The notes: generated by a model from the letters alone, not told the origin. Shown: positions 35,405 through 47,339, numbered from the stretch's first letter. The stretch: DNA of 64,000 bases from Stratiolaelaps scimitus (GCA_019614645.1 JABWDB010000002.1:15413501-15477500); one strand, 5' to 3'. Translations and numbers: made by a program.

Positions 35405-36880
35405 TCGGAAGCGGAGTGCATCACCTCGTGATAAAGTGCCACTTGCCCTTTCTGCTGGTGCGTTCCGACTGCGACGCCCATTTTTCCCCGACGCCAACAT
35501 CGTCTTCACTCCGCGACTCTCCCGACCCCCTCCTCCGACCAGCCCCAGACCCTGCCCGCCCGGCCCTTTCAAACCGTTCCGTAGCCGCTTGTGCAAGAAC
35601 AACATAACGATGCAAGTTGCCCGCCAGGAAGCGCCCCGTGCGATGCACGCCTGCAAACTCAACTACATCGCCGTTACGTTGCTGCGCTTTTCAACTGCGC
35701 CTCGGCCGTTCGTCCAGGCTGGCGAGCAAGGAGACCCCCGCTGACACTGGGCGGTCGGCATTTCTTTCCGTTTCCTTCGAGCGCGCTGGTGCCACGACTC
35801 GGCCATGCCTGGCTTGCTTGCCGCTCCGCTCTCATAAACAGCGGGCGCACAGCGAGTTTCGAAGTTGCGTTGAGGGCTGCTACTGCTTCTGCGGCTGCCA
35901 TCGCTACTGTCGCCGAGGCCGCTCACGCCGCTGCTTTCGGAGAGGTTTCTTCAAGTTGTTTTGCAGTGCTCCTCCACGTTTCTGCCCCTCGCTCCCTATT
36001 CCCTTGGCTGGATTGCGTCGCGTGCTTCCCGACATGCGTTACCCCAACCCCTTAAACGCCTCTTACACTGCTCTACCCTGCTAGGGGCATTGGTAGAGTC
36101 GGAGCGCGTTTCATTGGTCGCCGCACACTCCTACCTGTCAATACGGAGTATTTGTGCTGGTGCCTGGCCCCGTCCCTGTTTCCAACTGCGTCGCAGATTC
36201 GCCACCACCGCAAGCATATCCATCTGTGTACACAGACCGGCTAGGGATAGCCCGCCAGCCAACGAGACAGCCAAACAAACAAACAAATCGGAAAGAAGTG
36301 CCAAGCAAGCCACCAATAGCATCGGGACTCTTGCAAGAGACCCTCGGCAGCCGTAGCCGCAACCGCCATGCAGTTGTCATCATCAACACACCGAATCATT
36401 CTTATCCACAGCGTCCCAACCACCCCCGGCAGCCCAAAGCTCAAGCTCTATTTACTTGCGCCGGGCCTTGTTGTTTCTGAGCAGCGTTCGTACCATGCAG
36501 AGCGGGTTGGAGGCTCGCATCTTTTGCCGGCCTCGTCGAGGCCGGCCACATCCCAGACGCTGCCACCGTCCCTGCCACAGCCGCTATCGTCGCCTCACCT
36601 CGTACGCAGGAGATGCTGACACACAACGCACGCTTTTTTGTCGGCCACTTCTCCTCTTTTTTCTGGTGGCAACTCATCTCTCTGTTTATCACCTTTGAGT
36701 GTACTAGCTTTCGGGGTCCCCATGGCGGACTCGGCAGCGGACGGAAACGTTCTGTTTTGCATTTCAAATTTCTAAATGTTTCAGCCCCCAGGCGCTTGTT
36801 GGTTGCCCGACAGCCAGGGCATAGGAAAACGTAGCATTTCGCTGGCGGACCTACAAATACAGCCAACGGAAGCCACACAG
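35169..36880. other. GC-rich island, coding status unclear
   Basis: Several open frames of 110-191 codons overlap on both strands. The longest, on plus at 35169-35744, passes through an (AT)n microsatellite (IYIYIYIY) and is therefore doubtful. Others are Ala/Arg/Pro-rich and match no family. The composition and stop depletion are like the islands at 5-7 kb and 50-53 kb. A promoter or first-exon region is a fair guess, without proof. Confidence 0.35.
35377..35401. repeat. (AT)n microsatellite
   Basis: About twelve AT units. Confidence 0.9.
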
Positions 36881-36889
36881 CATCGTGAA

Positions 36890-37840
36890 AAAATAGGCCT
36901 CCAGTTAAAGAGTGGGGTGGGTTTGCTGCTAAAACAGAGGTTTCTTAAAGTTGAAAGCTGCTGTTTCTCAAACGATGAATCTATAGTTTTGAAACTATAC
37001 CCCCGGTGTCGAAACCTACCGAAAGTCCGCCTTTTCCTTCCTTCCCCTGTTAATTTTTATAATTTGCGGAACATAGTGTTTCGTATAAGTGCCAAGGGGA
37101 GGAGTAAGCTTCCAGACAAAGACGTTGGTAATACGTTCAATGCGGGACAACCGCAATGAAACTTGCTGTTCTGCCACTATGTAGGTTGTTATTTCGGAAG
37201 ACTAAAAAATGGTGTGTCATATCAAGGTCCTCGAGTTTTTCAAGTGTTCGAAGATCAGCCGCCTCATCATTCAGACATATCTACAATAGTGGACCACCCC
37301 TCTAAGGGTCTGGAAGTCACCCTTCCATCACAGATCGGTAACGTTTCGAAGGGTGTCTTAGAGTATGCTTCTGTCATTCTTTGCGCTATTGAAATCTCTA
37401 GGCGCAATCGCTGACCAAGTTGACCTATCGAAGCTTCCGAAGTTGATCACAAAAATGTGTCACCCTGAACGAGTTCACGAAACGAGCGCAAAAACGAATA
37501 GACAGCATTTCTTCTCAAAGAAGTCAAGCCTTCTCATCGAAAGGAGTTCAAACTCAACCAGACACGATGACTCTGCCGACGGTACTACTTCCCGCGTCTT
37601 TGGTGAGATCTGATAGTCCACACACGTGTAATTATATACAGCTGTTAGAAACCCAGTGGCGTTTGTGCTTGTTTCCGCGATGATGTCCAGACAGCAGCGG
37701 AGCGATTTCACTCACTGATTATTAGTACGGTGCGCTGTAAATTCTGCGTGCATGGACAGCTGTTGGCCCATCGTCAAACGTATCCACCCTCGGCTACACA
37801 AGTAAGTATTCAAGCGTTTATAGGCATCACTTAGCTCAGC
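36890..37840. other. Stretch with no clear gene
   Basis: Plus-strand frames at 36776-37159, 37163-37414 and 37365-37613 abut or overlap but are in different frames and match nothing. No other structure was noticed. Confidence 0.4.
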
Positions 37841-37958
37841 AACGTTCACATATATTTGTCTGTCAAGCAAAAGCGGGGGTTTTGGCTGACGAGCGCGCAG
37901 TGCAGACCTGCGCTCGTCTGCGAGTCGTGGAGAGAGTTAGGCTTGGAGCAGTGTGTTA

Positions 37959-38515
37959 TTAAAATTTTGTCGTGGCTACCAATTTCCAAAAGAGGCTTGA
38001 CAGGCCATTGACTTGTAGCGTGAGTCGATAGCTCCAACTCGTGACACATGTTGATCGGTGTCCCGATTCGGATCGTTTGTCTGCTGAGTTTGGTGTTTTC
38101 GATGAACCGCTGTCGAATTCCGAATTGCAGGGAGCAAAAATCGTCGGTAGTCGTCCGAAAACTACAAAATAATATTCATAATCAACAAAACGTCAGTGTT
38201 AATACAAGATCATAGATAAGACACATGATCCGCGCTTAAAACAGTTGATATCATTACGAGAATGATAATAACGCAAGTTGTCAACTGCGCTGCCACCTGA
38301 AAACTAGTACCTGCCAACATCTTGTTTTCAGCTGTTGCCTTCGCAACACTTTTTGCTGCCGTTAAAGCCGCGGCATGAATTTCCCCTGAGAGTAGGCCTC
38401 TTCGCCTATCTCCCTTAATGGTGTATGATAGTGAGGTTATCTTCCATTCGTGCGCTGATTTCTTTAGCGCAATGACATCAACTGTGTGTATTACCCCGCT
38501 GCCTTTAGTCGCCAT
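37959..38515 (-). CDS. Possible two-exon gene, unknown product
   Basis: An ATG at 38515 in a fair start context (ACGATGG) opens a frame beginning MATKGSGVIHTVDVIAL and containing SAHEWKITSLSYTIKGD. A donor, GGCAG|GTACTA, at 38310 and a good acceptor, ATTATTTTGTAG, with its AG at 38162-38163 would remove a 149-nt intron. Exon 2 (38161 down) then stays in frame through a polar stretch with SEFDSGSSKTPNSADKRSESG to a TAA at 37959-37961, for about 135 residues in all. If unspliced, exon 1 instead runs on to 38210 and gains a hydrophobic C-terminal segment (CVIIILVMIS). Exon 2 is open in all three minus frames, which weakens the case. No family is recognised. Confidence 0.33.
38311..38515 (-). CDS. 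Exon 1 of the possible 38-kb gene
   Basis: Start ATG at 38515, donor GT at 38309-38310, ending in phase 1. The text is balanced in composition and free of low complexity except for an Ala-rich helix-like stretch near its end (AAALTAAKSVAKATAEN). Confidence 0.35.
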
Positions 38516-38594
38516 CGTCAATTCTGTTATTCTATCATCAACACCTCTCGACTAGGGCGCGCGTTCCGGCTCTCCTGCTGGCAAGCAAGCAGGT
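38516..38594. promoter_or_regulatory. Possible divergent start region
   Basis: The minus-strand ATG at 38515 faces a plus-strand splice donor, AGCAG|GTGAGA, at 38593, with only about 75 bases between them. A shared promoter or overlapping 5' ends would explain the layout. No TATA box or initiator was identified. Confidence 0.2.
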
Positions 38595-38745
38595 GAGAAA
38601 CAGTAAATTGACTTGACAGACTGTGCCAAGAAGGCCATTCGGGTGCCGGGCGGCAGGGAGCGACTTACGTTAAGCACACGCCGCTCGGTCGCTGCTCTCA
38701 GCTGGTAACCTGGTCAGCCGGACGATGAAGAGCAGATGAAAGGGA

Positions 38746-39048
38746 GTGGGAAGCAGCAGGGAAGGAAAAAGCCTCTATGGAAGAGTGAGAGAGGGATGGC
38801 CACCAATGACGCTGGCATTGTCGCTGTCAGAGCATGGCCGTTGCGTACGTGACCACATTGCAAATATCATTCAATGTGAGCGTCGGGTGCACAAGGGAAC
38901 GATCCAAGTGGAGGTTCTAGAGACCCCTGAGGAACGTCCGCATCTCGTCGGGGAGACAACGGACACCGTCGGAGACAACACCCGGGCAAAAGTCGTGTTG
39001 TTATTGTCGTCATCAGAAGAGAATCGAAAGAACAAAGCACACATATAG
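38746..39048 (+). CDS. Possible small open frame, unknown
   Basis: 100 codons, open on plus, with protein-like text in the middle (for example CERRVHKGTIQVEVLETPEERP). The frame on the opposite strand is also open. Length is within chance and no family is recognised. Confidence 0.15.
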   Translation: MGSSREGKSLYGRVREGWPPMTLALSLSEHGRCVRDHIANIIQCERRVHKGTIQVEVLETPEERPHLVGETTDTVGDNTRAKVVLLLSSSEENRKNKAHI

Positions 39049-39059
39049 ATCTATAAGAC

Positions 39060-41700
39060 GCACAACATGTCTGAAATATATATATATATATACATACAAA
39101 GGACAATTTTGTACCCGTTTTTTTCAGATGGCGTTTGCTTTCTTTCTCCCTCAAAAACTCCCGCGACGTGGTGCGCGTATTGTGTGTGTGTGAAAGTAAA
39201 GCTGTTCGAAAGTAACTAGAAAATAGCCTAACTGATATGCTATTGATTATTGGGAATGTTCGCTTTATTGGACAATGGGTTAATTCCTAACCCACTTGGC
39301 TTTAATCCCAGTCAGTTGCAATGCAGCATGCTGGCTCATCGCTTCGATCTATCATATATGGTACGTGTACCATGTTGTTAGAGCATATAGCGTATTGCGA
39401 AGGAGCTTCTGGAACCGTCCAAAATATTGAAACACATCAACATCAGACAGAATTGTATGCGTATGCATAGCAAGTAAATTTTCATTCGAACAGATTGTAT
39501 AATTATGCGAGTTTTTGCCTATTTTGTTCGTTGTTCATTTCCTGCTTCGCCCTTCCCGTTTGTATCCTGTAGACGTATTAGGCCTGTCTAGCAACGACTC
39601 ATCTTCTTTACAGGGCGACTTCGTCGTTTTCGCTGTCCTCCTTAACTCCATGAAACGGAGCTACCTCTAACAGCTAAGATGTGACGACCTCAATCCCCCA
39701 CGCGCACTCCCCACACGCTACCCCAACGGACCGTAACGGCCGTCAACGGCCAGCAGTATTGCACATCTACGCTGATCTAATCCCCCTTCGCTGGTAAATG
39801 CGAGAGTTGCTCCCTGTCTCATCGCTGGCAACGATGCCATGCCAGGCGCCATCAAGAGATAAGTACAACGCTAGTCATGATGGTGGTGCTATAAGAGCCG
39901 GACGGAAGTATTTTTTGCCGGGAGTGAGAGAGCAACGTTGCCGTGTATTCATCACCTGCCACCTGCATTGCACCCGCGCGCCCCCGCGTCGTCCGCCAGC
40001 CCGGTCGGCCCTTCCAGGTCAGGATAAGCTCCCTTCAGCTGACAGCTCCTGTAGAGTCAAGATGGAGTTCATTATATGGTCCTCTTTTTATCCTGTCCAA
40101 ATGGCACATCCCGCCGCTCTGTTGTCCGAGCCAGTGTGCCTTTCGGATAGCTGACTGCGACCCAGTGCCTCGGGCAGACCAAGACCCCGAGATCTGGCGA
40201 TCCTTAGAAATCACCACTAGGGAGACCCCATTTCGCGCGTGATGGTGGGGGGTGGGAGTGAATAGGAGCAATAATGGCACAGGTGGAACTCGTAGGATTG
40301 CCTTGCGGCAAAGTTTTTCCTGTTTTTCTCAGGCTCAAGTACAAATCTTAACATACATGTGCACTGTTTTTCTGCATATGTATATTAAGATTTCTGCTTG
40401 GTCTTCTTTTTTTTTGTAACAGGTAGTAGAATCGAAAACGTTTTAATGTGTGCTATTAAGGCCTAGGCAGCATGGTAACCCTGCTAACATTCGCATATGC
40501 CTTCAGTTTGTGTAGTCGAGACAGAGCTCAAGCCTAGAAGCTGAGTCACATCAAAGAGCCGTGTCGAACTATACAGCTGATAAGGTTCAGTTCTGTCCCT
40601 AACCGTAACTGCTGGCTGGTGACCTGTGGCTTAAAAATGTATTTGTCGATCATCGCGTTGTTTGATTCTCAATCACTATTACACACTAGCTACACACGTA
40701 TTCGTTATAGATAAACCTAGAGAGTGGTTTTTAATTGCTGAAAATATAAACTTCAACGCGTTGGCTTGTGCAACATGAATAGCATAGATATATGTATAAC
40801 CGATTCTGGGCTTATATTGAGACAGTTTTGACCCCCCCCCCCCCAACACGTATCTTGGATGTTAAATATGACAACAAAGTTATAACATGAAGGTAATGAC
40901 TTACGAGCAACATCTCCGAATGCATAGAGCCTGCAACAAACACATTTTAATTGACCATGAGTAATACGTCCATTGGAAACAGAACAGGGCTAATATTTCT
41001 GAGTCTCCCATCGGTTCTCCTCCATTCTCTGCTGCGTCTAATAGTTATTTTAAGCAAGCAAGGATCAATTTCTCACTCCAGCTTTACACGGGCGCTTACG
41101 TCAGAAAGCACACAGTCAAAGACGCTGCAGCGAACTAACCGATCACATCTACCTAACCTTGACCTGAGATAATTTTGTATCTAAAAATACGTTTAGAGCA
41201 TGTCTCGAACAACGATCAAGCACCGTCGAGGGTTAGTCCGATCGGCTCAAGTCGATCATTACCGAAATAGTATCGCATTCTAGCTGACGATGCGTGACGC
41301 ATACATCGGGGTGGGAGGGGGCTCACAGGGATTGGCACTGACGTCAGGGACGAACATGTAGAGGGTTTCCTCTGTTATATTTGGTAGATATCTGCCGAAA
41401 GAATTGCCTTTGCGGTTCGCACTATGGTAACATGTTTGAGTCAACACGAGATTGTACACAGGAAGCATAGGGGATTCACCATCGACGCAGGAACAGCATC
41501 TTTATCACTTGAGCTTTCTATGAAGCAAAAAATGAAAATCAATGTAGATCGCACTGCAAAATAACTTCCGTTGTTGAAACCAACGGGCTACAATGGCTAG
41601 CCTTTAGTGTGATCAGCAAGAGAAATACATTTCTGATGCATTAGACATCAGCCTTCCACGGTAGTTTATAGGATGGTCAAATTTGAGTTTGTTCTCCAGC
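39060..41700. other. Non-coding stretch, no gene seen
   Basis: It includes a short (AT)n tract near 39079-39093, a 7-bp dyad at 39358-39373 and a run of 13 C residues at 40832-40844. The GC-richer patch at 39.8-40.3 kb has overlapping frames without recognisable content. Confidence 0.5.
40832..40844. repeat. Poly(C) run
   Basis: Thirteen C residues, a possible assembly-error spot. Confidence 0.9.
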
Positions 41701-41910
41701 TTGATGAAAACAGGTTGAATAGTTGGTTATTTAAGTATACGTACACAAGCATTTATTCAGTAGTGAAATAATTCGCTTTGATTTCGGTCTCTTGCTGTTT
41801 GCGAACTGTACTTGTAACTCCAAGTTAACGACATTTCCAAGGCATAGGGTTTGGACCAACTGTAAATAAAAATATTTGTTACATACATACATGTGAATAG
41901 AAATGCGTCA

Positions 41911-42318
41911 TTATATGGAAATATTGGCTGTTCTGGATAAGTAGCGAAGAGAAGAAGAGATAGACTCTAAACAGAGGATGGTGGTTTTACCATGTGGAGA
42001 CGTTTTCTCATCCACAATGGCCCTGCATTGGATCGGCCCACCTTCGATAGAGATTGGAGAGTCTCTGGTGGTGGGTGCGCCTTTGAAAATAATTTCCTCT
42101 TGTAAAAAAACCATAAAGCGAACTGGCACACAATCTCTCTGTGCAGTTTCTAATTTTCTCCAAAGTTCCGTTCCAATCGTTTTACTGTGGAAAAGCACTA
42201 CGCCTGATTCAAGCTTCTTTCCGAAGTCTGTTTTAGTGTGGCCTATGCGAAATTGGGGGTTGCTCATACAAATAAAGGTCATTCGCTCACAGGTAACAAT
42301 ACAAGTACCTGTGTGGTC
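41911..42318 (-). CDS. Unidentified open frame or exon
   Basis: The minus frame is open from 42318 (just after a TGA) to a TAA at 41911-41913, with the first ATG at 42282. The 123 residues from that ATG are well mixed and protein-like, with cysteines near the start and a segment GKKLESGVVLFHSKTIG. GC here is near average, so the open length is not caused by composition, though it is still within chance. Possible donors lie near its end (CGAAG|GTGGGC and CATG|GTAAAA). A good acceptor lies downstream (TTTTTATTTACAG with its AG at 41860-41861), followed by about 40 open codons to 41731. The opposite strand is open as well (41978-42385). No family is recognised. Confidence 0.28.
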   Translation of the reverse strand, partial: DHTGTCIVTCERMTFICMSNPQFRIGHTKTDFGKKLESGVVLFHSKTIGTELWRKLETAQRDCVPVRFMVFLQEEIIFKGAPTTRDSPISIEGGPIQCRAIVDEKTSPHGKTTILCLESISSSLRYLSRTANISI

Positions 42319-44017
42319 TCACGCTAATGTCAAGCAGCGACTGATCCAAGTTTTAACGGGCTTCGGTTATAATTTGTTGGCCTAAATATTGCTCATAGCT
42401 AAATTCAACTAATTAAAGCTTTAGTATCATCAAGCATGACAGCGATCCGTGCTAACGCAAGCTGGTATCGTCTTTTAATAGAGCTACACCACCCTTAAAT
42501 ATACGACGTACCCTTGTGCCATAGTCTCCCTGTTTCTTCGAGTCCCTTAGCCACCCAAGGACGAATCACTACAGATGTCAACTACACGCGGCTATCCCTT
42601 AGTTTTGCCAATCTTGGCTATTCGCTGCGCGCGCTACGGTCGGAAGCTCTTTCGTTTCAGTGCTTACGCTCTATATCCTCCATATGGAAACTACAGACAA
42701 CTGGAAATGACGAGAATAGCATATGACTTGCACTTTCAGTTAACGTAATTTGGAACTTCTGAATGTTTAGCTCTTGGCCGAGAGGCTTTGTGCCATATAT
42801 TACAATACTAAGTACTTTGTCAATTCTGAGTAGGATCTCGAAAGACTAGCCGAAGCAACGTTCCTATTCACGAAGCTCCTCTAAGGACTGTTTGCCTAAT
42901 TGCTCCATATCTTCTTTGTCATCAGTTTTCTGTTTGTGGAACCGTGTCCTGCTCCGGAAAAACAGGCAGCCGTTCCTAATTGGTGTTTGTTGTTATTAGA
43001 TACGTCTTGTGGGAGGGACGTTGCATCGGACAACCTTTGCGGTTCACAGAAAGGTTAGCCTAGGGCGAAGGTCCGCCCCTGGAGTCCAGTAGGGGAAGCC
43101 CTCGTACATGCCTCGTTAGCGACAAACGTGAAGAAAAGAGCATCGTCCGGTTGATACTCCAGCGGTTGTCCACTGAGGCGATGCGGTTGTTCAACCGAGG
43201 TTCTTCGAAATGCAGCAGCCTCCGAGAAGCCGGGGAAACTGTCGCTTTTCCGACAACGGACATTTGTCTTATGCTATTTTTTACCCTGTGTAGTGCTCAT
43301 GGATTTTAGCTATGGCTCTTAATAAGGTGGTCCTAGATTATTCACGTGCATTTAGGAGGTCCTGCGATGGTCTCAAGGCAACCCCTTGGACGTCCTGCGT
43401 GCTCTCTCCATATCCCGCTTAGTCTGTTGAGTTCAGCTAATTACTTCTGGCTGGCGGGAGTGTGTCTGTTAGTTTCATTTGAAAGGGAAGGTATCTTGGC
43501 GGTAGCACGGCGGTTGGAGCGGCTGATGACGGGAATGAGTGGGAATAAGATTTCAGGCGGAATCCTACCATTCGTCATGTTAAATGCAAGTAGGGCAATC
43601 TCATAATGTAAATACTATCAACCGAGAGCAAATCATTCGATCGTGCAGCACTTCATGGAGTTTGTGTCGCCCTAGCTTCCGTCCTAGTTGCCCCTCGTAC
43701 GAGGAAACCGTTTCCCGTTTTTGGGAACTCCATACTAGTCGTACTGGCTTCGTCGTACTATTTCTTGCTTCGCTATCTATCTCTCTCTCGCTTTCTCCCT
43801 TGTTCCCACTCCGTTGTCACCCCAATGGCGTTCTCTAATCGCGGTTCGCAGTCCGAAGGAAAACAAACACAGCGCCGTCCATTTCTCAACACCATTTGCA
43901 CAAACAACACTTCAAAGACCCATCTTCGCAGGAGGCGTTCATTAGACTCGGACTGAAGAAACTTGGGAGATAGAAGGGACACAATGTATGCCTTAATAAG
44001 TGCCCCATTTCGTTCTC

Positions 44018-44044
<27 letters not shown>
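44018..44044. repeat. (GA)n microsatellite
   Basis: About thirteen AG units. Confidence 0.9.
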
Positions 44045-44049
<5 letters not shown>

Positions 44050-44224
44050 GAATTTTGTGTGTGTCGGCAAAGTTTTCATGGTTTCCTCTTGGTGCATGAA
44101 CAGAGCTCAAGGCCGCAGACGGGGCTCGCCTGTTTGCTGCATCAGCCCGATGCCTTGACACGATTGTGTTGTCCCTGATCGGGTTTGTTTTATCACTTCG
44201 AAATGCCCCCTCGGAGTTTATTAG

Positions 44225-44271
44225 TATTTAATTTGTCTATACTCATTAATGGAGTATAGACAAATTAAATA
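44225..44271. repeat. Perfect 20-bp inverted repeat (hairpin)
   Basis: Arms 44225-44244 and 44252-44271 are exact reverse complements with a 7-base loop. Two further pairs match outside one G-T step, so an RNA of the plus strand could form a 23-bp stem. Confidence 0.9.
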
Positions 44272-45780
44272 TTACAGACCCCTCGTGTTGTTGTAGGTAG
44301 AATACAATGAAGTTCAAATTGTGCCACATATATTATATGTCGTCAAGTGTGAAACGTTTTACGCACCCCAAGTTCATCATGGCGGGCACAAAACGGAAGT
44401 AGTATGCTGAACAATGCCATATAATCATTTAGATGGTATTGCTCAGGTGCCTATTGCTTGCACGTCTACGTACCACGATACATGTCAATGATTTCGGTAA
44501 CTAGTACGCATTTTTAGGTTACAGTCTACAAAACGTCAGAGGTGTTCTCTGCTCAAAACCATCATAAAAATTCTGTGCCCCTAACGCCATCTTTCGTACT
44601 GTACATAATGTTATTAAGCTGACATTGATTGTCGCACATACTCACAGACACTCAATGCGTGAACCTGCGCATAGAGCTTCATAAAGGTTATTCAAGATAA
44701 ATCATAAACCGGTTGCAACATGTCATTCCGTAGAGTAAAGATTGACGCGCTGTTATTAAGTAGACGGTCGCTGCTTTCTCGACCTCTAAATCGCTAGCTG
44801 CTGTCACAGGCTATTCATGACGGGGGGTCGCCATTCGGTTCAAGCGCTGAATCGCAAAGAGCGCGCAAGTGGCCGCTCGCCGAGAGACAGTTTCTCGTCC
44901 ATGTGTCTGTTCTACGAACTACAACGTTCTTTACACTTTATACGGGCGTTTTTACAGACCAAACACCCAACTTCCACAATAGCGGTAGAAACTACCCGCC
45001 CTTCTCTCTACGCCGTGTTCAACCAGTAGAGTTATATGCGAGGTGGTACTCACCACGGCCGCTACGGTGGGGATTTGAGGCATAAATCTTTATCGAAACT
45101 CAACAGAGAAACATGTGACATGCCGACGGCCGGGGGTGAGTAGCCCCATGGGGGCCGAACGAGCCTACAAAAAGCATTACGTAGCAGTAGAGTAGGTGGA
45201 GTGGGACGATCCGCAAAACTTGTGAGAGCGACACAGCGAAACACGGACAGACAAGCGACTCGCAGAAACCAGACGGGTACGAGGAGATAGGAGGAAGCCC
45301 GTTCCAAGGGGCGAATCTCTTGGGCTGCCGCTCAACCGGTTCATGTAGCGGTTGTGTGCGCACCGCGAACGGAGAAGATGGTCATAAAAGCAGATATCGC
45401 AACCTCCCCTCGATGACTATGGACAAGAGGGACGAAATGTTACAAGAGGTAGGTCGCTCATTGGACTTAAGGGCAGGTCTAAAGGGAAGGTCAGGAGAGG
45501 AAATTGAGAAACCATGTACGCTAATAGTGCGTGGAATAAATTCACGACACGTGACGCCATCGTACGCAGCAGGAACAGCAGCCGTTCGGTAAGCAGCCAT
45601 CCCTGTTTCGGGATAGGGAGGCCAACTACACCGGAACGCTCCGACCTGTCATTCAGACACAATTTGATGACGGGAATTTTTACCTACACGGTTACAACCG
45701 TTCGCGATGTGTCGGGACATGTGAACTGTCAATAGCGTCATAAAGCAAGTGAAGAGTGGAACGGTAAGTTGAAGAGGCCG

Positions 45781-45812
<32 letters not shown>
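45781..45812. repeat. (AAT)n microsatellite
   Basis: About ten trinucleotide units. Confidence 0.95.
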
Positions 45813-45813
<1 letters not shown>

Positions 45814-45994
45814 GTAATAATGAAGATGCTTCTCCAACTATCTGAAGGAAGTGCACAGCCTCGTCGCTTATGTTTTGCCACTATTTGTTTTAGTGCCAGC
45901 AAGTCATGAGTAAATCGTCCAAGACAGCCACTTTTGTCTAACCTGGATACCATAGCACTTCTAACAGTGAATAGGTACGAACCAGATAGAATCA

Positions 45995-46414
45995 GTGTGT
46001 TCAGACTACTTTGGTGGTGGGTGGCTCCAAGTGCATCAGGCGAAATTTAAGGCCCACTGTGGTAGGGACGTTTGTTGGGGCCGAAGACCACCTCTACTTT
46101 TGGGGATCTACCCGTCATATGCGGATGAAGAAGCTCTTCGAATCTCATCTAAGAGTCTCTTTGGCAAATGTCTACCAGGGTCATGTTTAACCGATGAATA
46201 CATGTATGCGTTTCGAAGCGTAGTTGTCACAGTGACAGATTTGATAGTATTGATTAAGAATTCGACTTTTCATTGCCCCGTGGTGACTGCTCATACCCGA
46301 GATTCCGATTCCCTTATGCATTCTAGTGCGACCAAGTACCCGAGTTGCGACTTCATGGGCAGCTTAATGAAGCGCTCATTCGTTGTGCGGGTAATTATCT
46401 TCCTCGAATGCTAG
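45995..46414 (+). CDS. Possible exon with NRF-like cysteine pattern
   Basis: 139 open codons. The segment FGKCLPGSCLTDE (CLPGSC at 46169-46186) followed by a third cysteine 29 residues later (46274-46276) resembles the C-x-P-x-S-C...C pattern of the NRF domain found at the N-terminus of nose-resistant-to-fluoxetine-type membrane acyltransferases. The hydrophobic run between the cysteines (VVVTVTDLIVLIK) also fits that region. A possible acceptor ends at 46004 and a donor (GTGCGG|GTAATT) lies near 46390. The upstream part of the domain and the acyltransferase membrane region were not found nearby, and the motif is short, so a chance match is quite possible. If real, it is one exon of a split gene or a relic. 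Confidence 0.3.
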   Translation: MCSDYFGGGWLQVHQAKFKAHCGRDVCWGRRPPLLLGIYPSYADEEALRISSKSLFGKCLPGSCLTDEYMYAFRSVVVTVTDLIVLIKNSTFHCPVVTAHTRDSDSLMHSSATKYPSCDFMGSLMKRSFVVRVIIFLEC

Positions 46415-47116
46415 TGCAGCAGACAAGGTTCGCTCTGCAGGAACCAATTGTATATATTGGCACCTCGTGTTTGGGCACAGCGCTAGCCAACCCGGATCAG
46501 AAAACCTCTAATTATGTTTACATGTACGTGTCGTTTCAGGACAAACCTGTAACATTTCTTGGGCCATCGTGTGCTCCTCTCGTGTCACTTGCCAGCCGCA
46601 TGCTTCCTCTTTGAGGGTGCACCTTGGACCTGGAAGAAATATTGCCCTAACACTGAGTAGTAAGGCCTAAGCAATGAATGGACAGAGACACATTCGGCCT
46701 CGAAACTTATAAAAATTGAGCATGTTTTTAAAAATCCACTGCTATTTTCAATGATATACATTGAACGTGTCTATCATGTTGTATTCAGATAGCAGCAACG
46801 CTCCTTTCAACATTTTTACCACTTTGGCTCACCCCTATGAGCACGAACACATAATTTTTCTCATCAATTTTGAGGGTTGAAACGAGCTTTTTTAGCGGCC
46901 AGCTTCCTTTGCTGTCATTTCTCCGATCTCAACTCATTCTTTGCAGCACCTCTTCATAGCTTCGGGCAGCCTTCGACTGGGGGTTGGGAGCTTTTCCATC
47001 GCATGGAGTGGATGGGAACGCGGATAGGCCGAGGGGTACTCAGGCGAGAAATTGGCCAAACGTCATAACAACGTCTGGTAACGCGTCCATACCGCCTTCG
47101 TTTCGGTACAACGGTT

Positions 47117-47339
47117 GCCTGCTTTACTAAAGGAGAATGGCGTCCATGGGAGGAATGACTATCCGGCCGCCTTGAAGGTCTCTTATAAAAAACGGAAGTG
47201 TTGTTCCAAAATGAAATTCAACGGAAATACATCATGCAACATACTCGAAGTTCACGCAGAATTGTATTAGGGCCGGGCTGGTGAAAAAATGTAGGACTTG
47301 ATTCTATGAACTTCACACGCCAACTTTAGTAAAGCAGGC
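47117..47339. mobile_element. MITE-like pair of inverted repeats
   Basis: GCCTGCTTTACTAAA at 47117-47131 is matched exactly by its reverse complement at 47325-47339. The similarity continues outward imperfectly for about ten more bases (ACAAC...G(G/C)TT). The element would be about 220-245 bp. It has no coding capacity, as in a non-autonomous DNA transposon. No clear target-site duplication was found, so the ends are uncertain. Confidence 0.5.

Larger units (their letters stand above)
42400..45960. other. Stretch with no clear gene
   Basis: It holds a (GA)n tract at 44018-44044, a 20-bp hairpin at 44225-44271 and an (AAT)n tract at 45781-45812. GC-richer patches at 43.0-44.2 and 44.8-45.7 kb have frames on both strands that match nothing. 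Confidence 0.45.

Noticed and set aside
35169..35744. 191-codon plus frame
   Set aside because: It crosses an (AT)n tract as IYIYIYIY and has no recognisable domain; the neighbouring frames are equally open.
40035..40280. Overlapping frames on both strands at 39.8-40.3 kb
   Set aside because: Chance-length frames in a GC-rich patch, no family recognised.
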